Position numbers and translations under genes: made by a program
Origin: Arthrobacter gandavensis
GTDB lineage: Bacteria > Actinomycetota > Actinomycetes > Actinomycetales > Micrococcaceae
Length of the DNA: 64,000 nucleotides
NCBI RefSeq assembly: GCF_015355785.1
Contig: NZ_JADKYW010000005.1
Location: 153,864-217,863, forward strand
Reading direction: 5' to 3'
Shown: positions 43,661 through 56,200 of the stretch, piece by piece
Layout of the letters: every line of letters starts with the position of its first letter
Position numbering within the stretch: position 1 is the first letter of the stretch
Notes under the pieces: generated by a model
The model's input: only the letters and a program-made list of their open reading frames with translations
What the model was told of the DNA's origin: nothing
The model's database searches: none

Positions 43661-45637
43661 TTGTCCTGGATACCTGTTCTGCCTGTCCTTTTGGCGACCG
43701 CAGGCCTGGTGTTGCTACCCGGTTTCCTTGTCGCTTTGGCCCTAAAGTTCCGCGGATTCTCGGCATTCGCTCTTGCACCCGCTTTCTCAGCGGCCGTTGT
43801 GGGCGTTTTCGGCGTCCTTGCAGACATCGTCGGTTTGGAATGGTCTGTTTGGATTTATGCCGCGGGCACAGTCCTGACATGTTTGGCGGGCTGGATTGCC
43901 ACGGCCATCGGGTCCAAGGGAGCGACCCGCCAGGATCCGCCCGACGTGCGTGCCGCGGATGCGTGGCGCAGCGTGGCAGTGCCGCTGGCGGCGGTTGCAC
44001 TTGCTGCAGCCATGGTTTCCAGGCGGCTTATGCAATTGATCGGCCAGCCGGAGAATTTCGCCCAGAACTTCGACAACGTGTTCCATCTCAACGCCATCCG
44101 GTACGTGGTGGAAAGCGGAAACGCTTCGTCGCTCACCATGGGCGGACTGGGCGATGAAGCCGCCGGAAGCGTGTACCCGGCAGTGTGGCATTCCTTCGCC
44201 GCATTGACGGTGGAAGTGAGCGGCTCCAGTGTCACATTGGCGGAAAACTCAATCAACATCGTTGCGGCAAGTCTTGTGTGGACGCTTTCCTGCGTCTTCT
44301 TTGCACGCAGCGTCTTTGGAAATAACCCCCTGATCACGCTCGCGGCGGGGGTCCTCTCCGCCGTTCAGATCGCTTTTCCGTTCCTTCTGCTCGTTTGGGG
44401 GCCTCTGTTCCCCAACACACTTGCTACCAGCATGCTTCCGCTCCTGCTGGGCATAGTCGTACGTCTCTTCCGGATGGGCAACTTCGACCAGGACCAGCCC
44501 CTTCAGCGGTCATGGTGGATAGCCTTCCTGCTTGCCCTGGCCGGAGCTTCCACGGCACATATGAGCGTGATCAACGCCCTTCTGGCGTTTGCCCTGCCGC
44601 TCATCCTGACAAATTGGTGGCCTTCGTTCAGGCAGCAACTGGCCGGGCCACGCCCCACGCTGATCATCTTCATTGTGCTGTCGATCATCGGTGCTGTTAC
44701 AGCCACGCTCATATGGCTATTCCTCAGGCCCGCGTTCTATGATTCCTGGGGCCCCTACACCACCACAGGCGGTGCCATAGGTGAGGCCCTTACCAATAGT
44801 CCCATGGGAACCCCCACCAACTGGTTCGTTACTATCCTGGCAATCGCCGGAGGAGTCTACCTGTTCCAGATCCGGGAGCACCGGTGGCTGGTTGCAAGTT
44901 ACGCCCTGGCCGTCTGGTTCTTCGTAGTTGATGCCTCCCAGAACCGCGGTTTCCTGCGTAACTTCCTGACAGGCAACTGGTACCAGGACACCAACCGTTT
45001 GGCGGCTTTCCTCCCGGTATTCGCCACCGCCCTTGGGGCTGTTGGAGCCTGGGCGATTATCCAATGGATCCGCACTGCCCTGCCTGAACGTACGGCGCAC
45101 AGGATGGAAGAGCGATGGGCGTACGCGCGCTCCGTCCCTGTCCTCGCACTGACTGTCCTGACCGCAGGCATGGCCGTGCTGGGGTACTTTGGTCCCGTGA
45201 AGGACTACATCAAGTTCGCCATGCCGGTGTATGCCTTCGACGAGTCCTCACCATTGCTCTCGCCCGCCGAACGAGATCTGGTTGAGGTCATCGACGGTTA
45301 CGTTCCCGAAGATGCGGTAATTGCGAACAATCCTTCGAACGGCGGTTCCATGGCGTATGCCCTCGGTGGCAGGGAAGTCCTGACTCCGCACATATTCGCC
45401 AGTAACGACCCCGAGCGGATCCTCATCTCCGGAAAGTTGCCCGAGTTCAGCTCCGAGGTGTGTGCGGCCCTTGCGGAGGAAAACGTAGAATATGTCCTAG
45501 ATTTCGGCACACGCGCCATTTCTGACACTGGTGCCGAATACGCCGGTTTGACGGACCTTGCCGACAAACCCGGCTTCGAGCTAGTCAAGTCCACGGGGCC
45601 AGAGGCGAATCTATACAGGATCACCGGCTGCGAATAA
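43661..45637 (+). CDS. DUF6541 large membrane protein (GT-C-like)
   Basis: 658 residues with about eleven to twelve transmembrane helices and a C-terminal soluble part of about 140 residues. Near residue 130 the sequence LIGQPENFAQNFDNVFHLNAIRYVVESG is the acidic extracytoplasmic loop typical of DUF6541, a family resembling GT-C glycosyltransferases that use polyprenol-phosphate sugars. The start is TTG at 43661 with GAGGAG six bases upstream. The DUF2304/GtrB-like pair at 36 kb could supply its donor; this is inference. Confidence 0.85.
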   Translation: MSWIPVLPVLLATAGLVLLPGFLVALALKFRGFSAFALAPAFSAAVVGVFGVLADIVGLEWSVWIYAAGTVLTCLAGWIATAIGSKGATRQDPPDVRAADAWRSVAVPLAAVALAAAMVSRRLMQLIGQPENFAQNFDNVFHLNAIRYVVESGNASSLTMGGLGDEAAGSVYPAVWHSFAALTVEVSGSSVTLAENSINIVAASLVWTLSCVFFARSVFGNNPLITLAAGVLSAVQIAFPFLLLVWGPLFPNTLATSMLPLLLGIVVRLFRMGNFDQDQPLQRSWWIAFLLALAGASTAHMSVINALLAFALPLILTNWWPSFRQQLAGPRPTLIIFIVLSIIGAVTATLIWLFLRPAFYDSWGPYTTTGGAIGEALTNSPMGTPTNWFVTILAIAGGVYLFQIREHRWLVASYALAVWFFVVDASQNRGFLRNFLTGNWYQDTNRLAAFLPVFATALGAVGAWAIIQWIRTALPERTAHRMEERWAYARSVPVLALTVLTAGMAVLGYFGPVKDYIKFAMPVYAFDESSPLLSPAERDLVEVIDGYVPEDAVIANNPSNGGSMAYALGGREVLTPHIFASNDPERILISGKLPEFSSEVCAALAEENVEYVLDFGTRAISDTGAEYAGLTDLADKPGFELVKSTGPEANLYRITGCE

Positions 45638-46126
45638 ACTGATGCTTGATGGCCGTGCGGGGCCCGTAGTGTTTACCGACCTCCAGGTTAGTGTGAGGCG
45701 GCAGCTTGCAGGCTATCACCGTCACGCAGACAAAGAATCGCTCGTCGTAAGCTAGTACCAGGAAGCTGGACTACCCAAATTTGTTCCTAAGCTGCGAGAG
45801 CCGCGGGACATTGCTCCGGCCTAAGACGTTGGACCGCCGTTGAATCCGCGGCTGTCCGTAACTTCCATGACGGCGTCGTCGCATCAGTTTGCGGGAACTA
45901 AGTGAGCTGCCCCAGCGCCCCTAGAAGTTTGCGCCGAACGTGTGTTGATAAAGGCGTCCGTTCCGAACGGACTTCGGGCTTTCCGCGCACGGCATTCGAA
46001 GGGCCACGTAATGAAGCGTTTGGGTAGAGCAAACTCTCCAAATGTACCGACGGGCTGGAAAAAGATACGTCGAGGGGAAGGACCATCTTTATGCAAACCA
46101 CAACCTTCGGCCTTTGGGCGTATGAG
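45638..46126. other. Intergenic region between convergent genes
   Basis: About 490 bases between the DUF6541 gene and the ABC exporter gene. It is somewhat less GC-rich. The only structure I can point to is a small palindrome GTCCGTTC-C-GAACGGAC (45956-45972). No ORF here has a good ribosome-binding site or recognisable product. It may be the decayed remains of a gene. Confidence 0.4.
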
Positions 46127-46855
46127 TCAGTTTGCTCGCATCCGGCTAACGACGTCATGAACCGGACCGTCCATGATCACTTCACCGTGCTCGAGCAGCA
46201 CTCCCCGCTCACAGATGCGGGACACCAAGTCTAGGTCGTGGCTGACTACCACCAGGGTTTTCCCCTCTGCGGCGAGCTCCTTGATCTTGTTGATGCACTT
46301 TTTCTGAAACGGTTCATCGCCGACCGCAAGAATTTCGTCGACGAGAAACACCTCAGGATCCGTATGCACCGCCACCGAGAAAGCAAGTCGAAGGTACATG
46401 CCGGAGGAATAGAACTTCACCTCCGTGTCGATGAACTGACCAATCTCGGAGAATTCAACGATGGAATCGAACTTCTCGTTGATTTCTTCCTCAGACATGC
46501 CAAGGATCGCCCCGTTCAGGTACACATTGTCACGTCCGCTCAGATCGTGGTGAAAGCCTGCTCCCACCTCGATTAGTCCGGCGACCCTCCCCCTGGTGCC
46601 CACGGTCCCACTATCAGGACGCATAACTCCTGAGATGTGCTTCAGGAGGGTGGATTTGCCGGAACCGTTGAGTCCCAGCAGGGCAACTGTCTCCCCCTGT
46701 TCAACATTGAGGGACACGCCTTTCAGCGCATGAAACTTCTCTGACAGGTCCCCTTTGCGTCCCTTGACCAGCCACACGAAGGCTTCCTTCATGGAACGCG
46801 TATGCCGCAGGACAAACTGCTTGTTGACGTCTCGTACTTCAATGGCATTGACCAA
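46127..46855 (-). CDS. Polysaccharide ABC exporter ATP-binding protein (Wzt/TagH-like)
   Basis: 242 residues. Walker A GLNGSGKSTLLKHI, the polysaccharide-exporter region VAGLIEVGAGFHHDLSGRDNVYLNGAILGMS, then YSSGMYLRLAFSVAVH as signature, Walker B VFLVDEILAVGDEPFQKKC and HDLDLV. It lacks the C-terminal sugar-binding domain of some Wzt proteins. With the permease encoded just upstream it exports a lipid-linked polysaccharide made in the cytoplasm. The start is TTG or a nearby codon two bases past the permease stop. Confidence 0.9.
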   Translation of the reverse strand: MVNAIEVRDVNKQFVLRHTRSMKEAFVWLVKGRKGDLSEKFHALKGVSLNVEQGETVALLGLNGSGKSTLLKHISGVMRPDSGTVGTRGRVAGLIEVGAGFHHDLSGRDNVYLNGAILGMSEEEINEKFDSIVEFSEIGQFIDTEVKFYSSGMYLRLAFSVAVHTDPEVFLVDEILAVGDEPFQKKCINKIKELAAEGKTLVVVSHDLDLVSRICERGVLLEHGEVIMDGPVHDVVSRMRAN

Positions 46856-46857
46856 GC

Positions 46858-47730
46858 TTAAAGCTCCTGCGCGAATCGGCCTTCAAGGCGGCGGAAAACG
46901 AACTGGCCAAAGAGCATCACGGCTGCAGAAATGGCCAGTCCAACGGGCAGCCACAGGGAGAGGAGATGAGGAGGGATCTGCTCTGCCCCATCCGTAGTTG
47001 GCAGCCAAAAAGCGAAGTGGAAGGTCTCCACGCCTACGGTTATTGGATTCAACTGGTAGATGTTGAAGGCGGTCTCTCCCAGTTTGTCCCGCACCATCAC
47101 CCATGAGTACAAAACCGGGGATGCCCAGGTAGCGATCATGAGCAGCATGTCTACGAGGTTCTCAGCATCACGGAAGTACACGTTGACCGCACCGAACAAC
47201 AAGCCAAGACCCGTAGCCAGCAGACCAACGATCACAAACCCGCCAAGGGCAGCCGCTAATTCCAGCACTCCCGGACGCCAGCCGTTAAGCAAGCAGGCCA
47301 CCAACAAGATCAGTATCTGCGGCACGAAATGCACGCCCGAGACCCAGACAGACGCCACGGGAAACAGCTGGCGGGGAAGATAGATCTTCTTTATCAGACC
47401 GCCGTTACCTACGATTGACCGGGACGCGTTGCCCAGCGCTTCGGTGAAGAAGTTGATCAGTACGATGCCGGAGAAAAGGTAGATGGCATAGTTCGGCAGC
47501 CCTCTGGGGTTACTGTCGCTCTGTTCGAGGTTCAGGAAAACCCCCAGGGCAACGTAGAAGACAACGAACTGAACGCCCGGTTTGACGTAGGACCACAACA
47601 AGCCCAGCACGGACCCGCGGTAGCGTACTTTCAGTTCCTTGGAGACCAGAAGCTTCAGGAGAAACCGGGAGCGGACCAGGTCAACGAAACCCGCTCCGCG
47701 ACCGGGAGTCTCCAGCCGTTCAGAAGACAA
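46858..47730 (-). CDS. Polysaccharide ABC exporter permease (Wzm/TagG-like)
   Basis: 290 residues with six membrane helices. KELKVRYRGSVLGLLWSYVKPGVQFVVFYVALGVFL is the ABC-2 type start of Wzm/TagG/RfbA exporters, and FRDAENLVDMLLMIATWASPVLY the conserved later part. It pairs with the ATPase encoded downstream. The TTG start lies just after the stop of the galactofuranosyltransferase gene (AAATAAGG as ribosome-binding site). In mycobacteria the homologous exporter moves lipid-linked galactan made by GlfT1/GlfT2. Confidence 0.9.
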   Translation of the reverse strand: MSSERLETPGRGAGFVDLVRSRFLLKLLVSKELKVRYRGSVLGLLWSYVKPGVQFVVFYVALGVFLNLEQSDSNPRGLPNYAIYLFSGIVLINFFTEALGNASRSIVGNGGLIKKIYLPRQLFPVASVWVSGVHFVPQILILLVACLLNGWRPGVLELAAALGGFVIVGLLATGLGLLFGAVNVYFRDAENLVDMLLMIATWASPVLYSWVMVRDKLGETAFNIYQLNPITVGVETFHFAFWLPTTDGAEQIPPHLLSLWLPVGLAISAAVMLFGQFVFRRLEGRFAQEL

Positions 47731-47732
47731 CC

Positions 47733-50965
<3,233 letters not shown>

Positions 50966-51025
50966 TCACTCCTGTTAAGTTTCGGTGCGGTCTTCGACGC
51001 GCACCCGACGGTCAAGGATATCTGA

Positions 51026-53092
51026 CTATTCGAGAGGAGGCACTTCACGGCCGAGATTGGCGGAAGTCCCACCAGCTGCGAGCGCATCGTCAAGCTTCTG
51101 TTCAAAGATCGGACGCAGACTCTCTATGTACGTCCTCGTTAGATGGTGGTTATCGAGGTAGACCAAGACGTTCCCGATGACCGCTGGGCAGAAATTTTCC
51201 GCGCATAGGTACTCTGTGAAATCGAGATGCGCGACTTCGGGAACTCGAGAATCTATCTCAGCAGGATTAGTATCCGCCAACGTCCTGCGGGCGTCGATCC
51301 CACACACATCGGGCTGCGATTCGTTCTCCTCAACGCAAACTGGCGCGGACATATCCATACGAGGCGTGTCTCGTACAGCAACCACTAACGACCCAGCTTC
51401 CCGGAGTTGTGCAACGGATGAAGCCCATGTTTGGTCCATGTACTCGTCACCATCGAGGACAGTTATGCTACCCGTAGTAATCACAAGAGCAGGCGGCGAT
51501 TCCAACAGTTCCTCCATCGTCTGCCTGTTAAAGCTCAAGCAGTCTTCGGCTGTTTCTTCTTCGAATGTGATCGGGCAGAATCCTTTGATACGGATCCCTA
51601 GGTTCCAGCCTCGTTCCTCCGCCATCGGACGAACGGCTGACAACCACATCTGAGCATGGGAGCTCCCTGCAACCACCACGCGGGGCGCATCTTCGCTGGC
51701 AAGGTCCAGGTCACACACAACTTCCATTCGTCGCGTATCCGTACAACCTTCTGGCAGGTCCGGCCACTCTTTACTTGCCATTTCAGGGCGGGGCAGCACC
51801 GGAGCGTCATCGTCTGCTGTGTTCACATAGCCTGGCAGCATGGCCAAGGCCCCCGGGTTGTTGCGATCGGCGCCCTCGGCCAGAGTGCCAGCCTGAATTC
51901 TCAGGTTGACCTGCCACCCGGCCACCGGTAAGGCGATGAGGAGCACACAAACGGCAACAACAACGGCCGCTCTTCGCTTCTTCTTCTCCGCCCACTGCAT
52001 GGAACGCAGGGGCCGCTCCACAAACCGCGTAGTCAGGTACGCCAGCAGAAGGGACAGCAAGATGATGGCGGTACCCCCCACCGGCCCCACTTCCTCACGA
52101 CCACGCCAGATCATGTAGATGATGAGGACGGGCCAGTGCCAGAGGTAGAGGGCGTAGGACATGTCGCCGAGCCGGATCAAAGGCTTCCAGGTCAAGAGCC
52201 TATCGGCGCCAACTGGGCTCTCCGTCTGTCCCGCAAGGATTATGAGAGCGGCAGCAACCAGCGGCCACAGCGCTACATAGCCGGGGAACTGGCCCTGCAC
52301 ATCGAGGATAAAGCCGCCCGAGAGCATCGCTGCCAGACCGATCCAGCCTGCCGCAACCCGTAGCGGCCGCGGAATCTTCAGATACGGCAGCGCCAGGACC
52401 AGCAGGGTACCGAAGGCGAATTCCCAAAGGCGCGTCCTCGTATCGAAGTAAGCGTGGACCTGGTTCGTATACGTTTCGTAAATCGAGAACGTCAGGGACA
52501 CAGCGAATACCGAGCCGAACACCAGTAGCACTGCTCTGCGGACGCGGATCTTCGCAGCTTTGGCTATGAACCCTGCCAGCGCGAAAAGCAGCGGCCAGAG
52601 GATGAAGACCTGACCCTGTACTGACAGCGACCAGAAGTGCTGCAGCGGACTCGCGATGCTCTGGTCGGTTGCGTAATAGTCAACCGAGTTTGCCGCGAGT
52701 GCCCAGTTCTGGAAATAGAAGAGAGATGACCAGGTCTGGGAGAGGATCTCCGACCAGCGCGAGCGAGGAACAAAGAGCGCGGCAGCAACCAGTATGCCCA
52801 GTAGCACCACGACGACGGCGGGCAGCAGACGTTTGAACATGTGCAGCCAGTAGCGTCCGAGGTCCAGCGCCCGGCCGGCTTCAAGTTTGCGCACAAAAGA
52901 AAGAGTGAGCAGGAACGCGGAGATCAGCAGGAAGATGTCCACGCCGCCTGAGACACGCCCAAACCAAATGTGGTAGGTCACCACCATGAGCACAGCAAGT
53001 GCCCGAAGTCCCTGGACTTCGGGCCTGAACCCCGGTTTCGGGCGAGCACGCGCCTGCTCATGTTTCCGAGTGGCTAGTACTTCCTGGTGCAC
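51026..53092 (-). CDS. Acyltransferase-3/SGNH O-acyltransferase (OafA-like)
   Basis: 688 residues. Residues 20-385 are the acyltransferase-3 domain with about ten membrane helices (FRPEVQGLRALAVLMVVTYHIWF with the essential RxxR/H pattern). After another helix (AVVVAVCVLLIALPVAGW) the extracytoplasmic part carries an SGNH hydrolase-like domain: VVVAGSSHAQMW (block I, GSSH rather than GDSH) and DNHHLT with the catalytic Asp and His. Such proteins O-acetylate surface polysaccharide or peptidoglycan. Near glf, it probably decorates the glycopolymer. It ends 63 bases from the glf start and is on the same strand. Confidence 0.92.
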   Translation of the reverse strand: MHQEVLATRKHEQARARPKPGFRPEVQGLRALAVLMVVTYHIWFGRVSGGVDIFLLISAFLLTLSFVRKLEAGRALDLGRYWLHMFKRLLPAVVVVLLGILVAAALFVPRSRWSEILSQTWSSLFYFQNWALAANSVDYYATDQSIASPLQHFWSLSVQGQVFILWPLLFALAGFIAKAAKIRVRRAVLLVFGSVFAVSLTFSIYETYTNQVHAYFDTRTRLWEFAFGTLLVLALPYLKIPRPLRVAAGWIGLAAMLSGGFILDVQGQFPGYVALWPLVAAALIILAGQTESPVGADRLLTWKPLIRLGDMSYALYLWHWPVLIIYMIWRGREEVGPVGGTAIILLSLLLAYLTTRFVERPLRSMQWAEKKKRRAAVVVAVCVLLIALPVAGWQVNLRIQAGTLAEGADRNNPGALAMLPGYVNTADDDAPVLPRPEMASKEWPDLPEGCTDTRRMEVVCDLDLASEDAPRVVVAGSSHAQMWLSAVRPMAEERGWNLGIRIKGFCPITFEEETAEDCLSFNRQTMEELLESPPALVITTGSITVLDGDEYMDQTWASSVAQLREAGSLVVAVRDTPRMDMSAPVCVEENESQPDVCGIDARRTLADTNPAEIDSRVPEVAHLDFTEYLCAENFCPAVIGNVLVYLDNHHLTRTYIESLRPIFEQKLDDALAAGGTSANLGREVPPLE

Positions 53093-53281
53093 ACGGGCCT
53101 TTCAAGTAACTTTTCGTGGTCTCCCCCGTGGTGAGTCTACCGCTCCTCCATCACTGGACCCCGCAACACGACCCGTCCCCAACCCGGAAGATATCCACAG
53201 CCGCCCCGGTCCCCCACCCTGCGTCAGCACTGTCGAATAGCTTGGAGCCCTCCGGTTGTACCCTTTTAGGGAGGTGAATAC

Positions 53282-56200
53282 GTGGCAATCCACGGTGCTG
53301 TAGCGGCACACTTCGTGCCTGACGGCCCCTCATCCGTACCCACATCCGGCCTTCTGCCAATCGTGATTAATTCCATACGTTCCGTAACGGACGCGGAGTT
53401 GGCCGGCCATGTGAATGACATGCTGCGCCCTTCCCCGTCTCAATCCAGGCCATCCGTTGCCCCTGCTTTCACCATTGCTGACGTTATGGGGAGCCGCATT
53501 CTCATCCCCCCGGGCACCGAGCGGCGGGAACTCTGGGCCAAACGCGCCCTCCCCGGGCTGGTCCTGGTGACCCACACTGGACCGGATGCCGGACGCATCG
53601 AGGAACTGAAGCCGGGCAGATACTGGCTGGGACGCCCCGGAAAGCAACAAGGAACTTGTCCGGCGGGCACCGGCATCCTGATCAGCGACCCCGCAATGTC
53701 CCGTATCCACGCTGCACTCGAGGTGAATGCCACGGGCGTGGAGATCTACGACGGCGGCTCCAGCAACGGACTGTGGGTAGACGGCAAGCGAGTTAGCCGG
53801 GCACGGCTGTCAACTGCATCCCTCGTTCGGGCAGGAAACACCCTGTTCCAATTGCACATCCCCGGTACCGGCACAGCGGTTTCGCCCGGAGCAGCAGAGT
53901 GTGGTGGAACTGGCAGCTCACTGCCGGCAATGGACGGCCCTGTCGAGGTCCAGGGCACTCCGCCGCAGCGTCCGGGCGCGGGCACCCTGGCGGCAGCGTT
54001 CCTTCCCCTCGGACTTGGGACTGTGCTCGCAGTATCCACCGGAATGTGGTTCTTTCTGGCATTTTCGGGGATCGGAGCGCTCACTGCCGGTGCCGGGCTC
54101 CTGGTCCACCGGCGGCGCCGTACCGCCTTTCGAAATGCCGAAGAGCACGCGGCAGCAGCGGACCGCCGGCGCCGCCATGCCCTGCACCCCACTCTGGGCC
54201 AACGGTGCCTCTCGGCACTGACAGCCTCCGTTCTCGGGGACTCCACGCCGGCTGGCTCCATTCAATGGGACCCAGCACCGAACAGCACAGCGGAAGGCGG
54301 CACACGGAACCGGCCCGTGGCCCTCCGCCTTGGCACCGGTTCCCTTCCGGCAGACCTGGCACTCCGAGACCCGAATAACGCCTGGCGCCCGCCCCTGCAC
54401 GATGCCGTGCCCGTAATCCTGGAGGCAGAAGCCGGCAGTACGGTGTGCCTCATGGGTCCCCCCGAGGACGTCCAGGGGCTGTGCCGTTCCCTGCTGCTCC
54501 AACTGGGCAGCGGCAGCGTGCCGGACGGGCCCGCGGTTGCGCTGCTCGGCACCAGAGCTGATGAACTCATCTGCGATGCCCGGTTCCTCCCGGGCATCGC
54601 ACTGGTCCCTGCCCGGCACGAGAACGCTGCGGTGGCCGCGCTGGTCACGCTCGCGGCCCAGCACCCCGGCCTTCCGTTGATCGTCGTCGCACCCCCGGGA
54701 ACATGGAACACGGCCTGGCGGATCTGGGCCGCCCTCCCCGAACAGACCCGCAGGATCACCTGTCTCATCGCCTGCCGCGACCCCGGCAACTCGCCTGTCC
54801 GGCCAGACGCCGACGCGACAATCGCCCTGGTCCGGGACGGCGGAGTCCTCACCCGGGACGACCATCGGCAGCACTTCCTTCCGGACCTGGCAGGAGTGCG
54901 CAGCTTCCACCGGGCAGCGCTGCAGCTGGCTGCCTCGTCTTCCGGGATCGTGCCTGATGGTCGTCCCCCTCTTTTCCCGGAACCAGCGGAGAACGTGTGG
55001 AAAGAAGTCCGGCCGCTTCGCGCGGTCATTGGTCATGCCGGCGGGCAGCCCGTGAGCCTGGATCTGGTAGCGGACGGACCTCATCTCCTCATCGCCGGCA
55101 CCACAGGCTCCGGAAAGTCCGAGCTGCTGCGGACCCTGATCGCGTCCCTTGCGTGCCAGGCGCCGCCCCCGCGCCTGAACTTCCTGCTGATCGATTTCAA
55201 GGGCGGATCGGGCCTGGCACCCCTGGCGGATCTCCCCCACACGGCGGGCTTCCTGACCGACCTGTCCCAGGAGAACGTGGCACGTGCCCTCACCTCGCTG
55301 CGGGCTGAGCTAAGGCGCAGGGAGTCCCTCCTCGCCGATGCGCAAGCCACTGACCTGGATGAATTTAACGCCCGCTCGGCGCCGAAGGACGCGCTCCCCC
55401 GGCTCATCGTCGTCATCGATGAGTTCCGGATGCTGGCGGACGCAGTGCCTAATGCGCTGCAGGAACTGATGAAAATCGCGGCCATTGGGCGTTCCCTCGG
55501 CCTTCATCTCGTCATCGCCACGCAACGGCCGCAGGGTTCCGTCACGGCTGATATACGCGCCAACGTTGCTGCGTCCATTTGCCTGCGCGTACAGTCCCCC
55601 GTGGACTCCCGCGACATCGTTGGCTGTGACGACGCCGCCGCCATCCCGGCTTCCTCGCCGGGAATGGCGATCCTGCGCCTGGCCGGCGCGGCTCCCCGGA
55701 CCTTCCAGACCGTTTCCACGGCAGCAGACGGTCAAAGCCCGCCCCTGGTGCAGACCCTTGCGGATTTCCTGTCATCCCCGGCAAGGACGCCCGCCTCCGC
55801 CGGCCCCGGCCTGGAAAGGATTGTCGAGGGGCTCAAGACCGCGGCCGCGCAAGCCGGATTCCCGGAACGTCCGCCGGCTCCCGTCCAGCCGCCGCTCCCT
55901 GCTGACCTGGATTCCCGCCCCGTCCCGCCGCCAGGCCGTCTTCGGATCGGGCTGGCGGACCAGCCCGCTCAGCAGGCTCAGGACTGGCTTGACTGGGACC
56001 CCAATGAACATTCCCACCTTGCCCTGGTCGGGCTGCCCCGGGCCGGGCCTGCGGCTGCCGCATGCGCGTTCGCCCGGCAGCACGTGGCACAGCTGCCGGG
56101 ACGGCACCTCTACGTGCTCGACGGCGACGGCTCACTCTCCTGGATGGCCGGCCATCCGCAGGTGGGAGCCTGTGTGCAACCCCATGAAACGGCCCGCGCT

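Noticed and set aside
45884-46158. Short minus-strand frames in the gap after the DUF6541 gene
   Set aside because: They overlap each other in different frames, lack ribosome-binding sites and show no family features.
53918-55240. 440-codon minus-strand frame
   Set aside because: Antisense to the FHA-FtsK gene; Arg/Gly/Cys-rich translation without motifs.
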